Shown here piece by piece: positions 1 to 7,732 of a DNA stretch of 34,184 bases. The notes beneath the pieces are model-generated. The model saw nothing but the letters and a program-made list of their open reading frames with translations, made no database searches and was not told the origin of the DNA. The DNA lies in the NCBI GenBank assembly GCA_030377865.1, contig JAUCGA010000060.1, forward strand, positions 1 to 34,184, read 5' to 3'. The first letter of the stretch is position 1. Each line of letters begins with the position of its first letter. The DNA comes from Anaerolineales bacterium HSG25. Its GTDB lineage: Bacteria > Chloroflexota > Anaerolineae > 4572-78 > J111. The translations under genes were made by a program, and so were the position numbers.

Positions 1-74
1 ACGTTTCAAAGGATGCGGCATGCGATGGAGTGAGGACGGATTTAACCATCTTTTGCACTTGCGATTGGCTTGGG

Positions 75-2378
75 TTAATGGGCGGTTTGATGACCTCTTT
101 TTCCTCCCCTAACCCCTCTGTGCGCCCAACTATAACCACAGGAATCAAGATTGGTGTATGTGACAGAGTGTTGATTACCAGCCTCAATCCAATCGTTATC
201 AAACCCGTCCAACTTATACTGATACTGATTCTTGGCCGGATTGGTGTAATCAAGTACCGCAAACTCAAAAGTGACAATTCGGTCTGTTGAGTCGAGATAG
301 ACTGTCTCACCATCTTCTGGAATAGACAACTGTTTGGTTCCGGTCTCCCCTTCACTGACGATTTCAAAATTGGTCAACTGTACCGGCGGTGCATGCAGAT
401 TCGGTTTGATGTTAATCGTGTCAAAAACGTTAAAACCGTTGATGCCGCCAAAATATAGGTTTCCACTCTTTTGCCCCTGATGATAAGCACTAGCTTGAAA
501 CTCCAAACCTTGCAACCCATCTTGGGCATCATAGTTGGTCTCCACTTGTTCTGTTTGGGGATTAAACTTAGCTAACCCGCGGTTGGTGCTTAACCATAAA
601 TAACCTTCCTCATCTTGAAGGATGCCATAGACGATGTCATTGGGGAGACCAGTGTTTTTACTGGTGTAATGTTTAAATTGACTAGTGGCTCGATTAAGCT
701 TGTTCAGTCCGCCATTGTTGGTACCAACCCACAAAGCATTGGTGTCGGTGGGGTCTTCATGAATGGCCCATACAACATCGTTACTCAGACTATCTGGATT
801 ATCAGGGTCATGGCGGTAGGGGGTAAATACCCCAGTTTGTAGATCAAATCGATTTAATCCGCCCCCTCTAGTGCCAATCCAAAGCAAACCATCTTTGGTT
901 TTGTAAATGACGGAAACGTTGTTATTACTCAAACAGGTCGCTTGCTCGCAATCGGCTAAATAGCTTTCTACAAACCGTTCTGTGGCAATATCAAACAGGT
1001 AAAGTCCCTCTTCCATACCAACCCACAAGGTGCCATCCCCATTGCCAGCAATCGCCCATACCGATGCCTGCTCATAATCTGGGGGAAGGTAGGGTTTAAA
1101 AGTTTCCCCATCAAAACGAACCAGACCTTTGTAATCTGTACCCAGCCAGACTATGCCGCTTGGATCTTCATAGACCGAGGTCGCACGCCAGTCAGGCAGT
1201 TTTTTAGGGTCATCAGGATTATCAGGGTCATGCAGATATTGGGTAAAGCTGTTGGTATTTCGGTCAAATTTGTTCAAGCCATTGTTGGTGCCAATCCAAA
1301 CTATCTTTCCAACTCCTTCGTACAAGGCTAACACCGTTTTATCACTCAAACTATTGGGGTCGTTTGGAAGTTGAGTGTAATGGGGGAAGTTATTACTGGC
1401 ACGACGGTTCAGGGTGTTCACCCCACCTAGCTCAGTCCCAAACCACATAAGGCCAGATTCATCTTCAAGAATAGAGTAAACGGTGTTGGTACTGAGAGAG
1501 GTGGGGTCGGTTGGTTCATTGAGGTAATGGGCCATAATGCTTCCAGAGGCCGGGTCAAATCTGTATAATCCATCATCAAAGGTGCCAGCCCATATAGTAC
1601 CAGATTTATCTTGGTAAATAGCAATCACCGCGCCGCCGATAGGAGTTGAGGTAACAGTTTCGGTAGCTGTGTTAAACTTGAGCAAACCATCTCCCAAGGT
1701 GCCTAGCCATAACGTTTCATTCAGGCCAATCATGGTTCTAATCTCATTATTTAAGCCGTGTGATTCTTGGGTATAGGCTTTGATAACATCGCCAGTTTGA
1801 GGGTTGAGTTGATATAACCCATCTCCTTCGGTTCCGACCCACATATTATTAGGGTCACTATAGATGGCTCGTACTCGTCGTCCATCCAAATAACGGGTGA
1901 AAGATTGAGTCTCGGGATCGAACTTTTGTAAACTGTTGGTGGTGCCGACCCACAGGGTGCCCTCAATAGTTTGGTGCAGAGTGAGTATCTCTTCGTTTAG
2001 AGTCTTTTTGTCTTCAAGATAAGGGATTGTCTTGCCAGTACGAGGATCGAGTTTGCTCAACCCTTCCAAAGCTCCCACCCAAATCGATCCATCTTGGTCT
2101 TTCAACAGGCTGCGGATGCGTTGGTCTGAGGCTAAATTATCCCGATAGGTGCTGAAGGTGTAGCCATCGAATTTGTTGAGACCATCTTCAGTACCAAACC
2201 ACATGAAACCTTGGTCATCCTGCACCATCGAGAGGACGGTGTTTTGGGATAATCCTTCTTCCAAAGAGAAATGGTCAAACCGAGTCACATTCCCTTGGGC
2301 GTGGGTTTCCGCAAAAAGAGCCAACAACAGGAAAATTGCTAACAGAATGTTTTTTAGTCGATAATGAGATATTTTCAT
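75..2378 (-). CDS. Truncated Reg_prop (two-component-regulator-type) beta-propeller protein, lacks membrane and output domains
   Basis: A predicted exported sensor-type propeller of 767 residues. The N-terminus is a signal peptide (MKISHYRLKN then a Leu/Ile/Ala core ending ETHA-Q). It is followed by Reg_prop blades of the form 'I..D..G.(L/M)W(F/V/I)GT..GL..FD' and the first part of a Y_Y_Y domain (HAPPVQLTNFEIV to YTNLDSC). The nearby 1075-residue paralogue (4505-7732) continues into a membrane helix, coiled coil and EAD-type adaptor. This copy leaves the shared sequence around nt 140 and ends 22 codons later at a TAA. An earlier in-frame ATG at 2411 exists, but MKISH begins a normal signal peptide. 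Neither start has a strong ribosome site, which is unusual in this cluster. It is either a secreted soluble version of the sensor or the remains of a recombined gene. Fold assignment is firm; status as functional gene is uncertain. Confidence 0.8.
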   Translation of the reverse strand: MKISHYRLKNILLAIFLLLALFAETHAQGNVTRFDHFSLEEGLSQNTVLSMVQDDQGFMWFGTEDGLNKFDGYTFSTYRDNLASDQRIRSLLKDQDGSIWVGALEGLSKLDPRTGKTIPYLEDKKTLNEEILTLHQTIEGTLWVGTTNSLQKFDPETQSFTRYLDGRRVRAIYSDPNNMWVGTEGDGLYQLNPQTGDVIKAYTQESHGLNNEIRTMIGLNETLWLGTLGDGLLKFNTATETVTSTPIGGAVIAIYQDKSGTIWAGTFDDGLYRFDPASGSIMAHYLNEPTDPTSLSTNTVYSILEDESGLMWFGTELGGVNTLNRRASNNFPHYTQLPNDPNSLSDKTVLALYEGVGKIVWIGTNNGLNKFDRNTNSFTQYLHDPDNPDDPKKLPDWRATSVYEDPSGIVWLGTDYKGLVRFDGETFKPYLPPDYEQASVWAIAGNGDGTLWVGMEEGLYLFDIATERFVESYLADCEQATCLSNNNVSVIYKTKDGLLWIGTRGGGLNRFDLQTGVFTPYRHDPDNPDSLSNDVVWAIHEDPTDTNALWVGTNNGGLNKLNRATSQFKHYTSKNTGLPNDIVYGILQDEEGYLWLSTNRGLAKFNPQTEQVETNYDAQDGLQGLEFQASAYHQGQKSGNLYFGGINGFNVFDTINIKPNLHAPPVQLTNFEIVSEGETGTKQLSIPEDGETVYLDSTDRIVTFEFAVLDYTNPAKNQYQYKLDGFDNDWIEAGNQHSVTYTNLDSCGYSWAHRGVRGGKRGHQTAH

Positions 2379-2392
2379 AGGTTTATATACCA

Positions 2393-2425
2393 AGAGTGGA
2401 GCAGTTTTCAAAACTGCTCCACTCT
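2393..2425. repeat. Near-perfect palindrome, 16-bp arms, 1-nt loop
   Basis: Arms 2393-2408 and 2410-2425 are exact reverse complements (AGAGTGGAGCAGTTTT and its complement). The palindrome follows the stop codon of the Trypco2 gene and overlaps the possible upstream start of the truncated propeller gene. Its outer AGAGTGG/CCACTCT ends match the central hairpin of the 26372-26471 element, so it may be a related mobile palindrome. It could also act as an intra-operon terminator or attenuator. Confidence 0.8.
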
Positions 2426-2429
2426 CAAA

Positions 2430-2759
2430 CTACTCGATATCCACAGTCCCACGAGTTGTAGAGTCTATGGCCTGTTCTATTTGTTTGGCAGTCAGTTTTT
2501 CCCTAGCCTCTTCCACAGAAACAACCGGCTCTAAAGCAACGGTCACTTTTTGTACCTCGGAGGTGGTTTTTTGCACCCCACTGCGAATGACTTGGAAATT
2601 AACCCCACCGTCCATGTTGCGTTCTACGGTGAATGAAATCTCCAACTCGACCTTACCAACCACAAACAAGGGTTCGCTGTTATCATGGTCGGCCATCAAC
2701 TCTTGCTTAACTTTTTCGATTAACTCTCGTAGCTCAATCGGTGTTTTGTCATTTATCAT
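2430..2759 (-). CDS. Trypco2 (trypsin-co-occurring domain 2) family protein
   Basis: A small 109-residue soluble protein. I recognise the Trypco2 pattern. An N-terminal helix (ELRELIEKVKQELMADHD) is followed by strands LFVVGKVELEISFTVER, then a GG-containing turn, then NFQVIRSG, and a final strand VQKVTVALEP. A charged helix (VEEAREKLTAKQIEQAI) ends the protein. In published comparative genomics such domains are companions of trypsin-like or CHAT proteases in bacterial conflict systems; their biochemical role is not established. Here it lies directly downstream of a CHAT protease on the same strand, 72 bp away. The ATG at 2759 has a strong AAGGAG site about 7 nt upstream, which fixes the start. 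Family assignment is from remembered pattern only. Confidence 0.7.
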   Translation of the reverse strand: MINDKTPIELRELIEKVKQELMADHDNSEPLFVVGKVELEISFTVERNMDGGVNFQVIRSGVQKTTSEVQKVTVALEPVVSVEEAREKLTAKQIEQAIDSTTRGTVDIE

Positions 2760-2793
2760 ATCGGTCTCCTTTCGATATTCGTTTTAATCAGCA

Positions 2794-2822
2794 CCTGCGA
2801 GGAAAAAAACATACCTCGCAGG
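2794..2822. repeat. Hairpin, 9-bp stem CCTGCGAGG, intra-cluster
   Basis: Arms 2794-2802 and 2814-2822 are perfect complements around an A-rich 11-nt loop, between the CHAT gene stop (2832) and the Trypco2 start. The same stem in an 11-bp version occurs at 8127-8159, after the giant secreted protein gene. No clear U-tract follows on the minus strand, so a terminator role is uncertain. Confidence 0.75.
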
Positions 2823-2831
2823 AGAACTCTT

Positions 2832-3743
2832 TTACTGCACAAAAATGATTGTATTTGGATCAACTCCATCTTTGGGAATCAGTTGAGGGACAGCACTCTG
2901 GTCTAGACCTTGTAAATCAATCTGAACAGAACCTAACTTGAAAGCCTTTTCGATGCTTTTACCAAAACCTAAGCCTTGGTAAAAGCTACTGGAAAATTGA
3001 ATAGCCGAGACATCTTTTATCTTCTCAGACATACCAACCACACAGTCAATCTCTTGAGAAATACCATCAGCCTGCTCTTTACTTAAACAGGCGTTTAGAA
3101 CGACTAAGCGGATGGTATCATTAAAAAGACCGAATAAGGTGCTTAAAGCAGATTTAGGAACAGTTTTTGGTTTGCCTGCGTTATCTTCTAGAATTATTTT
3201 GCCCGATTTATTCCCATGTCCAGAGAAATGGACAATATGTGGCTCATAATTTAAGAGATGATCTTGGAGGTCTTTAATCCTCACTGCTCCTTTTGGAATA
3301 AACTCAAACTTGTCGCCAAGTTTTGCTAACCGTAACCGTTCTTCAATCTCTCGCACCTCCTTATCCAACTGTAAACGTTTTGTGCCGAGTGGATTGGCGG
3401 CTAAGTGAAGGATACGGATTTTTCCCTGAGCCTCTGGTTTAACATCAGGTTCCGGTTCAGTAGATTCAGAATAGCTCCATTTTCCCAATTTTATGCGTAG
3501 ATTTTGGTCATCTGGTTTGACTATTAAGATAGTCTCACAGATAGCCGCTATATCTTCATAGGCTCTGAGGACATCTAAAATGTGATCCAGTTTATCCCAT
3601 TTGGTTGAGCCGCGAAGGTTATCAAAATCCCTAAAGGTGATATCATTGGGATATTTTTCATGAAGCAGGGATGTCACCTGTCGGATATTCATCAGTGTTG
3701 TATGTACATCCAATATCTGCAATAGTTCAAAACTGCTTTTCAT
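2832..3743 (-). CDS. EAD-type adaptor fused to CHAT caspase-like protease
   Basis: A predicted cytoplasmic cysteine protease of 303 residues, probably the effector of this cluster. Residues 1-90 form a helical adaptor (SSFELLQILDVHTT, LLHEKYPND, STKWDKLDHILDVLRAYEDI). It is clearly homologous to the C-termini of the proteins at 3828-4478 and 4505-7732. Residues 108-303 are a CHAT-type clan CD peptidase: strand IRILHLAANPLG, helix LDKEVREIEERL, catalytic His176 in HIVHFSGHG, and Cys219 in LVVLNACLS. Both catalytic residues are present. CHAT proteases in bacteria act in immune or cell-death-like pathways; the substrate here is unknown. There is no signal peptide or membrane helix. The ATG at 3743 has AAAGGA 8 nt upstream. 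Homotypic pairing with the membrane sensor through the shared adaptor is inference. Confidence 0.85.
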   Translation of the reverse strand: MKSSFELLQILDVHTTLMNIRQVTSLLHEKYPNDITFRDFDNLRGSTKWDKLDHILDVLRAYEDIAAICETILIVKPDDQNLRIKLGKWSYSESTEPEPDVKPEAQGKIRILHLAANPLGTKRLQLDKEVREIEERLRLAKLGDKFEFIPKGAVRIKDLQDHLLNYEPHIVHFSGHGNKSGKIILEDNAGKPKTVPKSALSTLFGLFNDTIRLVVLNACLSKEQADGISQEIDCVVGMSEKIKDVSAIQFSSSFYQGLGFGKSIEKAFKLGSVQIDLQGLDQSAVPQLIPKDGVDPNTIIFVQ

Positions 3744-3786
3744 AATATTTCCTTTTTATATTTTATAGTTTGATTTACCTTGATTT

Positions 3787-3823
3787 ACCTCTCCAAAGAA
3801 TATATTTTGTTCTTTGGAGAGGT
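3787..3823. repeat. Hairpin, 14-bp perfect stem
   Basis: Arms 3787-3800 and 3810-3823 (ACCTCTCCAAAGAA and its complement) are separated by a 9-nt AT-rich loop. It lies in the 84-bp gap between the two-adaptor gene and the CHAT gene. On the minus strand it is followed by A-rich sequence, not a U-tract. It may tune CHAT expression relative to the adaptors, for example as a processing or attenuation site. Confidence 0.8.
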
Positions 3824-3827
3824 AATA

Positions 3828-4478
3828 TCAACAATCATAACCCCATTTGCGGAGTTTTTTCTGTAGATTTTGGTCATCCTGTCTAACCTGTAGAATAGCT
3901 TCACAAACAGCATCTATGTCATCATACGTCTTGAGAATCTCTAAAGCATGATTCAATTTATCCCATTTGGTTGGGCCACGAAGATTGTCAAATTCAAATT
4001 TAGAGTTGTGAGGATATTTTTCATCAAGAAGGCGTGTGATTTGACGTACATCTTGCGCTGTTGTGCAGTTATTCAGGATGGTTAAAAGTTCCGATATCGA
4101 ACTTCTTTTGACTTCCCGTTTCACATCATCAAAGTTTTGCTGTGCGGGTTTTCTAGGTGATGTTTGCGTCCTCTCAAACTCACGAACCAGTTCAGCTAAA
4201 TCACGGTGACAACCTGTACGTGGATTTGCCTGGTCCCGTAAAACCTGCAAAAACAGAACGAGGGCGTTTTCCCCAGTATAACTTTTTTGGTTATGCAGAT
4301 AGTCAACCACCGCCTTAACTCGGTCATCAAGATTGTTCGCGGTGGGTAAACGGTTGCGCCACGGATGAATACGGTCATCAACGAACATGGCCTTAAGCTG
4401 AGAACCACTCTCAAATGGGCCGCATTTGAGGAGGGTGTCTATCAATCGGTTATAGGTGTTTGGATTAATTCCTGTCAT
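3828..4478 (-). CDS. Two-module EAD-type adaptor protein
   Basis: A predicted cytoplasmic 216-residue protein with no catalytic motif. Residues 1-105 are a helical module (TYNRLIDTLLKCGPF, DDRVKAVVDYLHNQ, ALVLFLQVLRDQANP, HRDLAELVREFE) that resembles effector-associated domains; I cannot assign its exact EAD class. A short linker leads to residues 120-216, a second adaptor nearly identical to the C-terminus of the membrane sensor (both end KKLRKWGYDC) and homologous to the N-terminus of the CHAT protease. Such a protein could bridge sensor and effector or recruit further partners through its first module. The ATG at 4478 is chosen over an in-frame start at 4511 because AAAGGA lies 10 nt upstream and the protein then starts at MTGINPN. 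It begins 26 bp after the sensor gene stop, so it is probably co-transcribed. Confidence 0.8.
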   Translation of the reverse strand: MTGINPNTYNRLIDTLLKCGPFESGSQLKAMFVDDRIHPWRNRLPTANNLDDRVKAVVDYLHNQKSYTGENALVLFLQVLRDQANPRTGCHRDLAELVREFERTQTSPRKPAQQNFDDVKREVKRSSISELLTILNNCTTAQDVRQITRLLDEKYPHNSKFEFDNLRGPTKWDKLNHALEILKTYDDIDAVCEAILQVRQDDQNLQKKLRKWGYDC

Positions 4479-4504
4479 GGTTTTATTTTCCTTTTTAGTT
4501 GAAA

Positions 4505-7500
4505 TTAACAATCATAACCCCATTTGCGGAGTTTTTTACGTAAATTTTGGTCATCCTGTCTAACCTGTAGAATAGCTTCACAAACAGCATCTATATCATC
4601 ATACGTCTTGAGAATTTCTAAAGCATGATTCAATTTATCCCATTTGGCTGGGCCACGAAGATTGGCAAATTCAAATTTGGAGTTGTGAGGATATTTTTCA
4701 TGAAGGAGACGTGCGATCTGACGTACATCTTGCAATGTTGTTGCGCTATTCAGGATTGTTAGAAGGTCCGATACCAGACTTCTTTTGACTTCCCGTTTCG
4801 CATCATTGATTGTTTGTTCTATTTTTTTTATATCATCAGATAACTCAACTTCTAGGGCGTTTATCTCCGTAATCAATTTACCTGTAACTTCAGATTGATC
4901 AACTCGTTGTTGCAACTCAACCAGTTGAGAAAATCGTTTTTTCAGCCCACCTTCTTGTAAATTTTTATGTGCAAAATCGGCTTGTTGCATATATTTTTGA
5001 CGAACTATTTTGATATCCGTAATATTTTTGTATTTGACCAATTGTTTGGCTTCAGCAACGATTTGTTTTGCTCTTGCTTGATCATCAAATAACGCTTTTT
5101 CAATAGGTTTAATCAACTGGTCTATGGCTTCATCATCAACTTGCTCCGCTAACCGTTGTAGTTCCTTCAGTTTATCTTGTCTTCCTGTTATACGATTTAC
5201 CAAATCCCTACTAAGTCTATTTAGCTTATCAACTAAAATTGCATTCCGCTTTGCATCCTTTCGCTCTCGCTCTCCCTCTCGATACCGCATCCACGATCGT
5301 ACCACTAAAACAAAAAGTGTTAGCAGAAATAGCCCCGAAAGAATAAGGATTGATCCTTTCCACCACCAAGGACGGATAACATTCATAGTCACGAAAGCTT
5401 TATTGTCACTCCACTGCTCATCATTGTTAGACTCCCTCACCCGGAATGTGTATTCACAATTATCAATATTCGCGAAACTGTATCTACACGAATCAAGATT
5501 TGTATAGGTAGCAGACTGTTTGTTACCTATATCAATCCAATCGTTATCAAACCCGTCCAATTTATGCTGATACTGATTCTTGGCCGGATTGGTGTAATCA
5601 AGTGCGGCAAACTCAAAAGTGATAATCCGGTCTGTTGAGTCGAGATAGACGGTCTCACCATCTTCTGGAATCGATAACTGTGTTGGCTCGGTTTCTCCTT
5701 CGGTGACTATTTCAAAGTTGGTCAACTGTATCGGCGGTGCATGCAGATTGGATTGGATATCCTTGGGGTTAAAGACGTTAAATCCGTTGATTCCACCAAA
5801 ATACAGGTCTCCACTTTCTTGCCCCTGATGATAAGAACTGGCCTGAAACTCTAGGCTTTGCAAGCCATCTTGAGCATCATAGTTTTTGACTACCTGTTGG
5901 GTTTGGGGATTAAACTGGGCCAGACCACGATTGGTACTCAACCACAAAAACCCTTGCTCATCCTGCAAGATACCATAAACAATATTATTAGGCAGACTTG
6001 CGTTCCTGATCGTATACTGTTCAAACTGACCAGTGGCTCGGTTTAACTTATTCAGCCCCCCATTGTTGGTGCCCACCCACAAACTGTTGGTGTCGGTGGG
6101 GTCTTCATGAATGGCCCATACAACATCGTTACTCAGACTATCTGGATTATCAGGGTCATGGCGGTAGGGGGTAAATACCCCAGTTTGTAGATCAAATCGA
6201 TTTAATCCGCCCCCTCTAGTGCCAATCCAAAGCAAACCATCTTTGGTTTTGTAAATGACGGAAACGTTGTTATTACTCAAACAGGTCGCTTGCTCGCAAT
6301 CGGCTAAATAGCTTTCTACAAACCGTTCTGTGGCAATATCAAACAGGTAAAGTCCCTCTTCCATACCAACCCACAAGGTGCCATCCCCATTGCCAGCAAT
6401 CGCCCATACCGATGCCTGCTCATAATCTGGGGGAAGGTAGGGTTTAAAAGTTTCCCCATCAAAACGAACCAGACCTTTGTAATCTGTACCCAGCCAGACT
6501 ATGCCGCTTGGATCTTCATAGACCGAGGTCGCACGCCAGTCAGGCAGTTTTTTAGGGTCATCAGGATTATCAGGGTCATGCAGATATTGGGTAAAGCTGT
6601 TGGTATTTCGGTCAAATTTGTTCAAGCCATTGTTGGTGCCAATCCAAACTATCTTTCCAACTCCTTCGTACAAGGCTAACACCGTTTTATCACTCAAACT
6701 ATTGGGGTCGTTTGGAAGTTGAGTGTAATGGGGGAAGTTATTACTGGCACGACGGTTCAGGGTGTTCACCCCACCTAGCTCAGTCCCAAACCACATAAGG
6801 CCAGATTCATCTTCAAGAATAGAGTAAACGGTGTTGGCACTGAGAGAGGTTGGTTCGGTTGGCTCTTTGATGTAGTGAGCTACAACAGTTCCCGAGGCGG
6901 GGTCAAAATTGTACACACCATCATCGAATGTACCAGCCCATAGTTGACCAGATTTATCTTGGTGTATCGCAATCACAGCGCCACCAATGGGAGTTGCAGT
7001 CACGGTTCCGGTAGTAGTATCAAATTTGAGCAGACCATCTCTCAAAGTGCCTAGCCACAGAATATTATTCTGGCCGATCATGGCTCTAATCGTATTATTT
7101 AAGCCAGGGAGGGATCCTTGAGTATAGGCTTTGATAACATCGCCAGTTTGAGGGTTGAGTTGATATAACCCATCTCCTTCGGTTCCGACCCACAGATGGT
7201 TATGGTCACTATAGATGGCTCGTACCCGTTTGTCATCCAAATAACGGGTGAAAGATTGAGTCTCGGGATCGAACTTTTGTAAACTATTGGTGGTGCCGAC
7301 CCACACTGTGCCCTCAATAGTTTGGTGCAGAGTGAGTATCTCTTCACCGACAAGGTAGGGGGTTGCCTCACCTGTGATTGGATTGAGCTTGCTTAACCCT
7401 TCCAAAGCTCCCACCCAAATCGATCCATCTCGGTCTTTCAAGAGGCTGCGGATACGTTGGTCTGAGGCTAAATTATCCCGATAGGTGCTGAAGGTGTAGC

Positions 7501-7732
7501 CATCAAAACGATTGAGGCCATCTTCAGTACCAAACCACATGAAGCCTTGGTCATCCTGTACGATTGAGAGAACTGTGTTTTGGGATAAACCTTGGGCCAA
7601 AGAAAAATGGTCAAACCGAGTCACATTCCCTTGGGCATATAAATCTCCAAACAAGCCCAAGGTCAGCAACGTTGCCAGCAAAATAACAGCTAGCCGACGG
7701 GTTTGACCATTAAAAATCGTTAAATTATTCAT
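4505..7732 (-). CDS. Membrane sensor: 14-blade Reg_prop propeller, Y_Y_Y, one TM helix, coiled coil, EAD-type adaptor
   Basis: A 1075-residue predicted membrane receptor. Residues 1-34 are a signal peptide (VILLATLLTLGLFGDLYAQ). Residues 36-660 hold 14 Reg_prop blades by my count, which fits two 7-blade propellers. Residues ~664-784 are Y_Y_Y (an Ig-like domain), and residues ~789-813 are WWWKG followed by a membrane helix. Residues ~815-984 are charged and coiled-coil-like (RLAEQVDDEAIDQLIKPIEK and similar). Residues 985-1075 are an adaptor domain shared with the next two genes. In known proteins of this layout the propeller/Y_Y_Y sensor feeds a HisKA kinase or DNA-binding output. No H-box, HATPase or HTH is seen here, so the output is replaced by the adaptor. 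The ATG at 7732 has AAAGGAG 6 nt upstream. It is first in the cluster and likely anchors signalling at the membrane. The ligand is unknown. Confidence 0.85.
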   Translation of the reverse strand: MNNLTIFNGQTRRLAVILLATLLTLGLFGDLYAQGNVTRFDHFSLAQGLSQNTVLSIVQDDQGFMWFGTEDGLNRFDGYTFSTYRDNLASDQRIRSLLKDRDGSIWVGALEGLSKLNPITGEATPYLVGEEILTLHQTIEGTVWVGTTNSLQKFDPETQSFTRYLDDKRVRAIYSDHNHLWVGTEGDGLYQLNPQTGDVIKAYTQGSLPGLNNTIRAMIGQNNILWLGTLRDGLLKFDTTTGTVTATPIGGAVIAIHQDKSGQLWAGTFDDGVYNFDPASGTVVAHYIKEPTEPTSLSANTVYSILEDESGLMWFGTELGGVNTLNRRASNNFPHYTQLPNDPNSLSDKTVLALYEGVGKIVWIGTNNGLNKFDRNTNSFTQYLHDPDNPDDPKKLPDWRATSVYEDPSGIVWLGTDYKGLVRFDGETFKPYLPPDYEQASVWAIAGNGDGTLWVGMEEGLYLFDIATERFVESYLADCEQATCLSNNNVSVIYKTKDGLLWIGTRGGGLNRFDLQTGVFTPYRHDPDNPDSLSNDVVWAIHEDPTDTNSLWVGTNNGGLNKLNRATGQFEQYTIRNASLPNNIVYGILQDEQGFLWLSTNRGLAQFNPQTQQVVKNYDAQDGLQSLEFQASSYHQGQESGDLYFGGINGFNVFNPKDIQSNLHAPPIQLTNFEIVTEGETEPTQLSIPEDGETVYLDSTDRIITFEFAALDYTNPAKNQYQHKLDGFDNDWIDIGNKQSATYTNLDSCRYSFANIDNCEYTFRVRESNNDEQWSDNKAFVTMNVIRPWWWKGSILILSGLFLLTLFVLVVRSWMRYREGERERKDAKRNAILVDKLNRLSRDLVNRITGRQDKLKELQRLAEQVDDEAIDQLIKPIEKALFDDQARAKQIVAEAKQLVKYKNITDIKIVRQKYMQQADFAHKNLQEGGLKKRFSQLVELQQRVDQSEVTGKLITEINALEVELSDDIKKIEQTINDAKREVKRSLVSDLLTILNSATTLQDVRQIARLLHEKYPHNSKFEFANLRGPAKWDKLNHALEILKTYDDIDAVCEAILQVRQDDQNLRKKLRKWGYDC

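Noticed and set aside
30..290. 86-codon plus-strand frame at the window start
   Set aside because: It lies antisense to the propeller gene and lacks a plausible ribosome site or domain.
4505..5290. Hidden histidine kinase in the sensor C-terminal region
   Set aside because: The segment has coiled-coil character with no H-box, N-box or G-box motifs, and the end is the adaptor shared with the CHAT protein.
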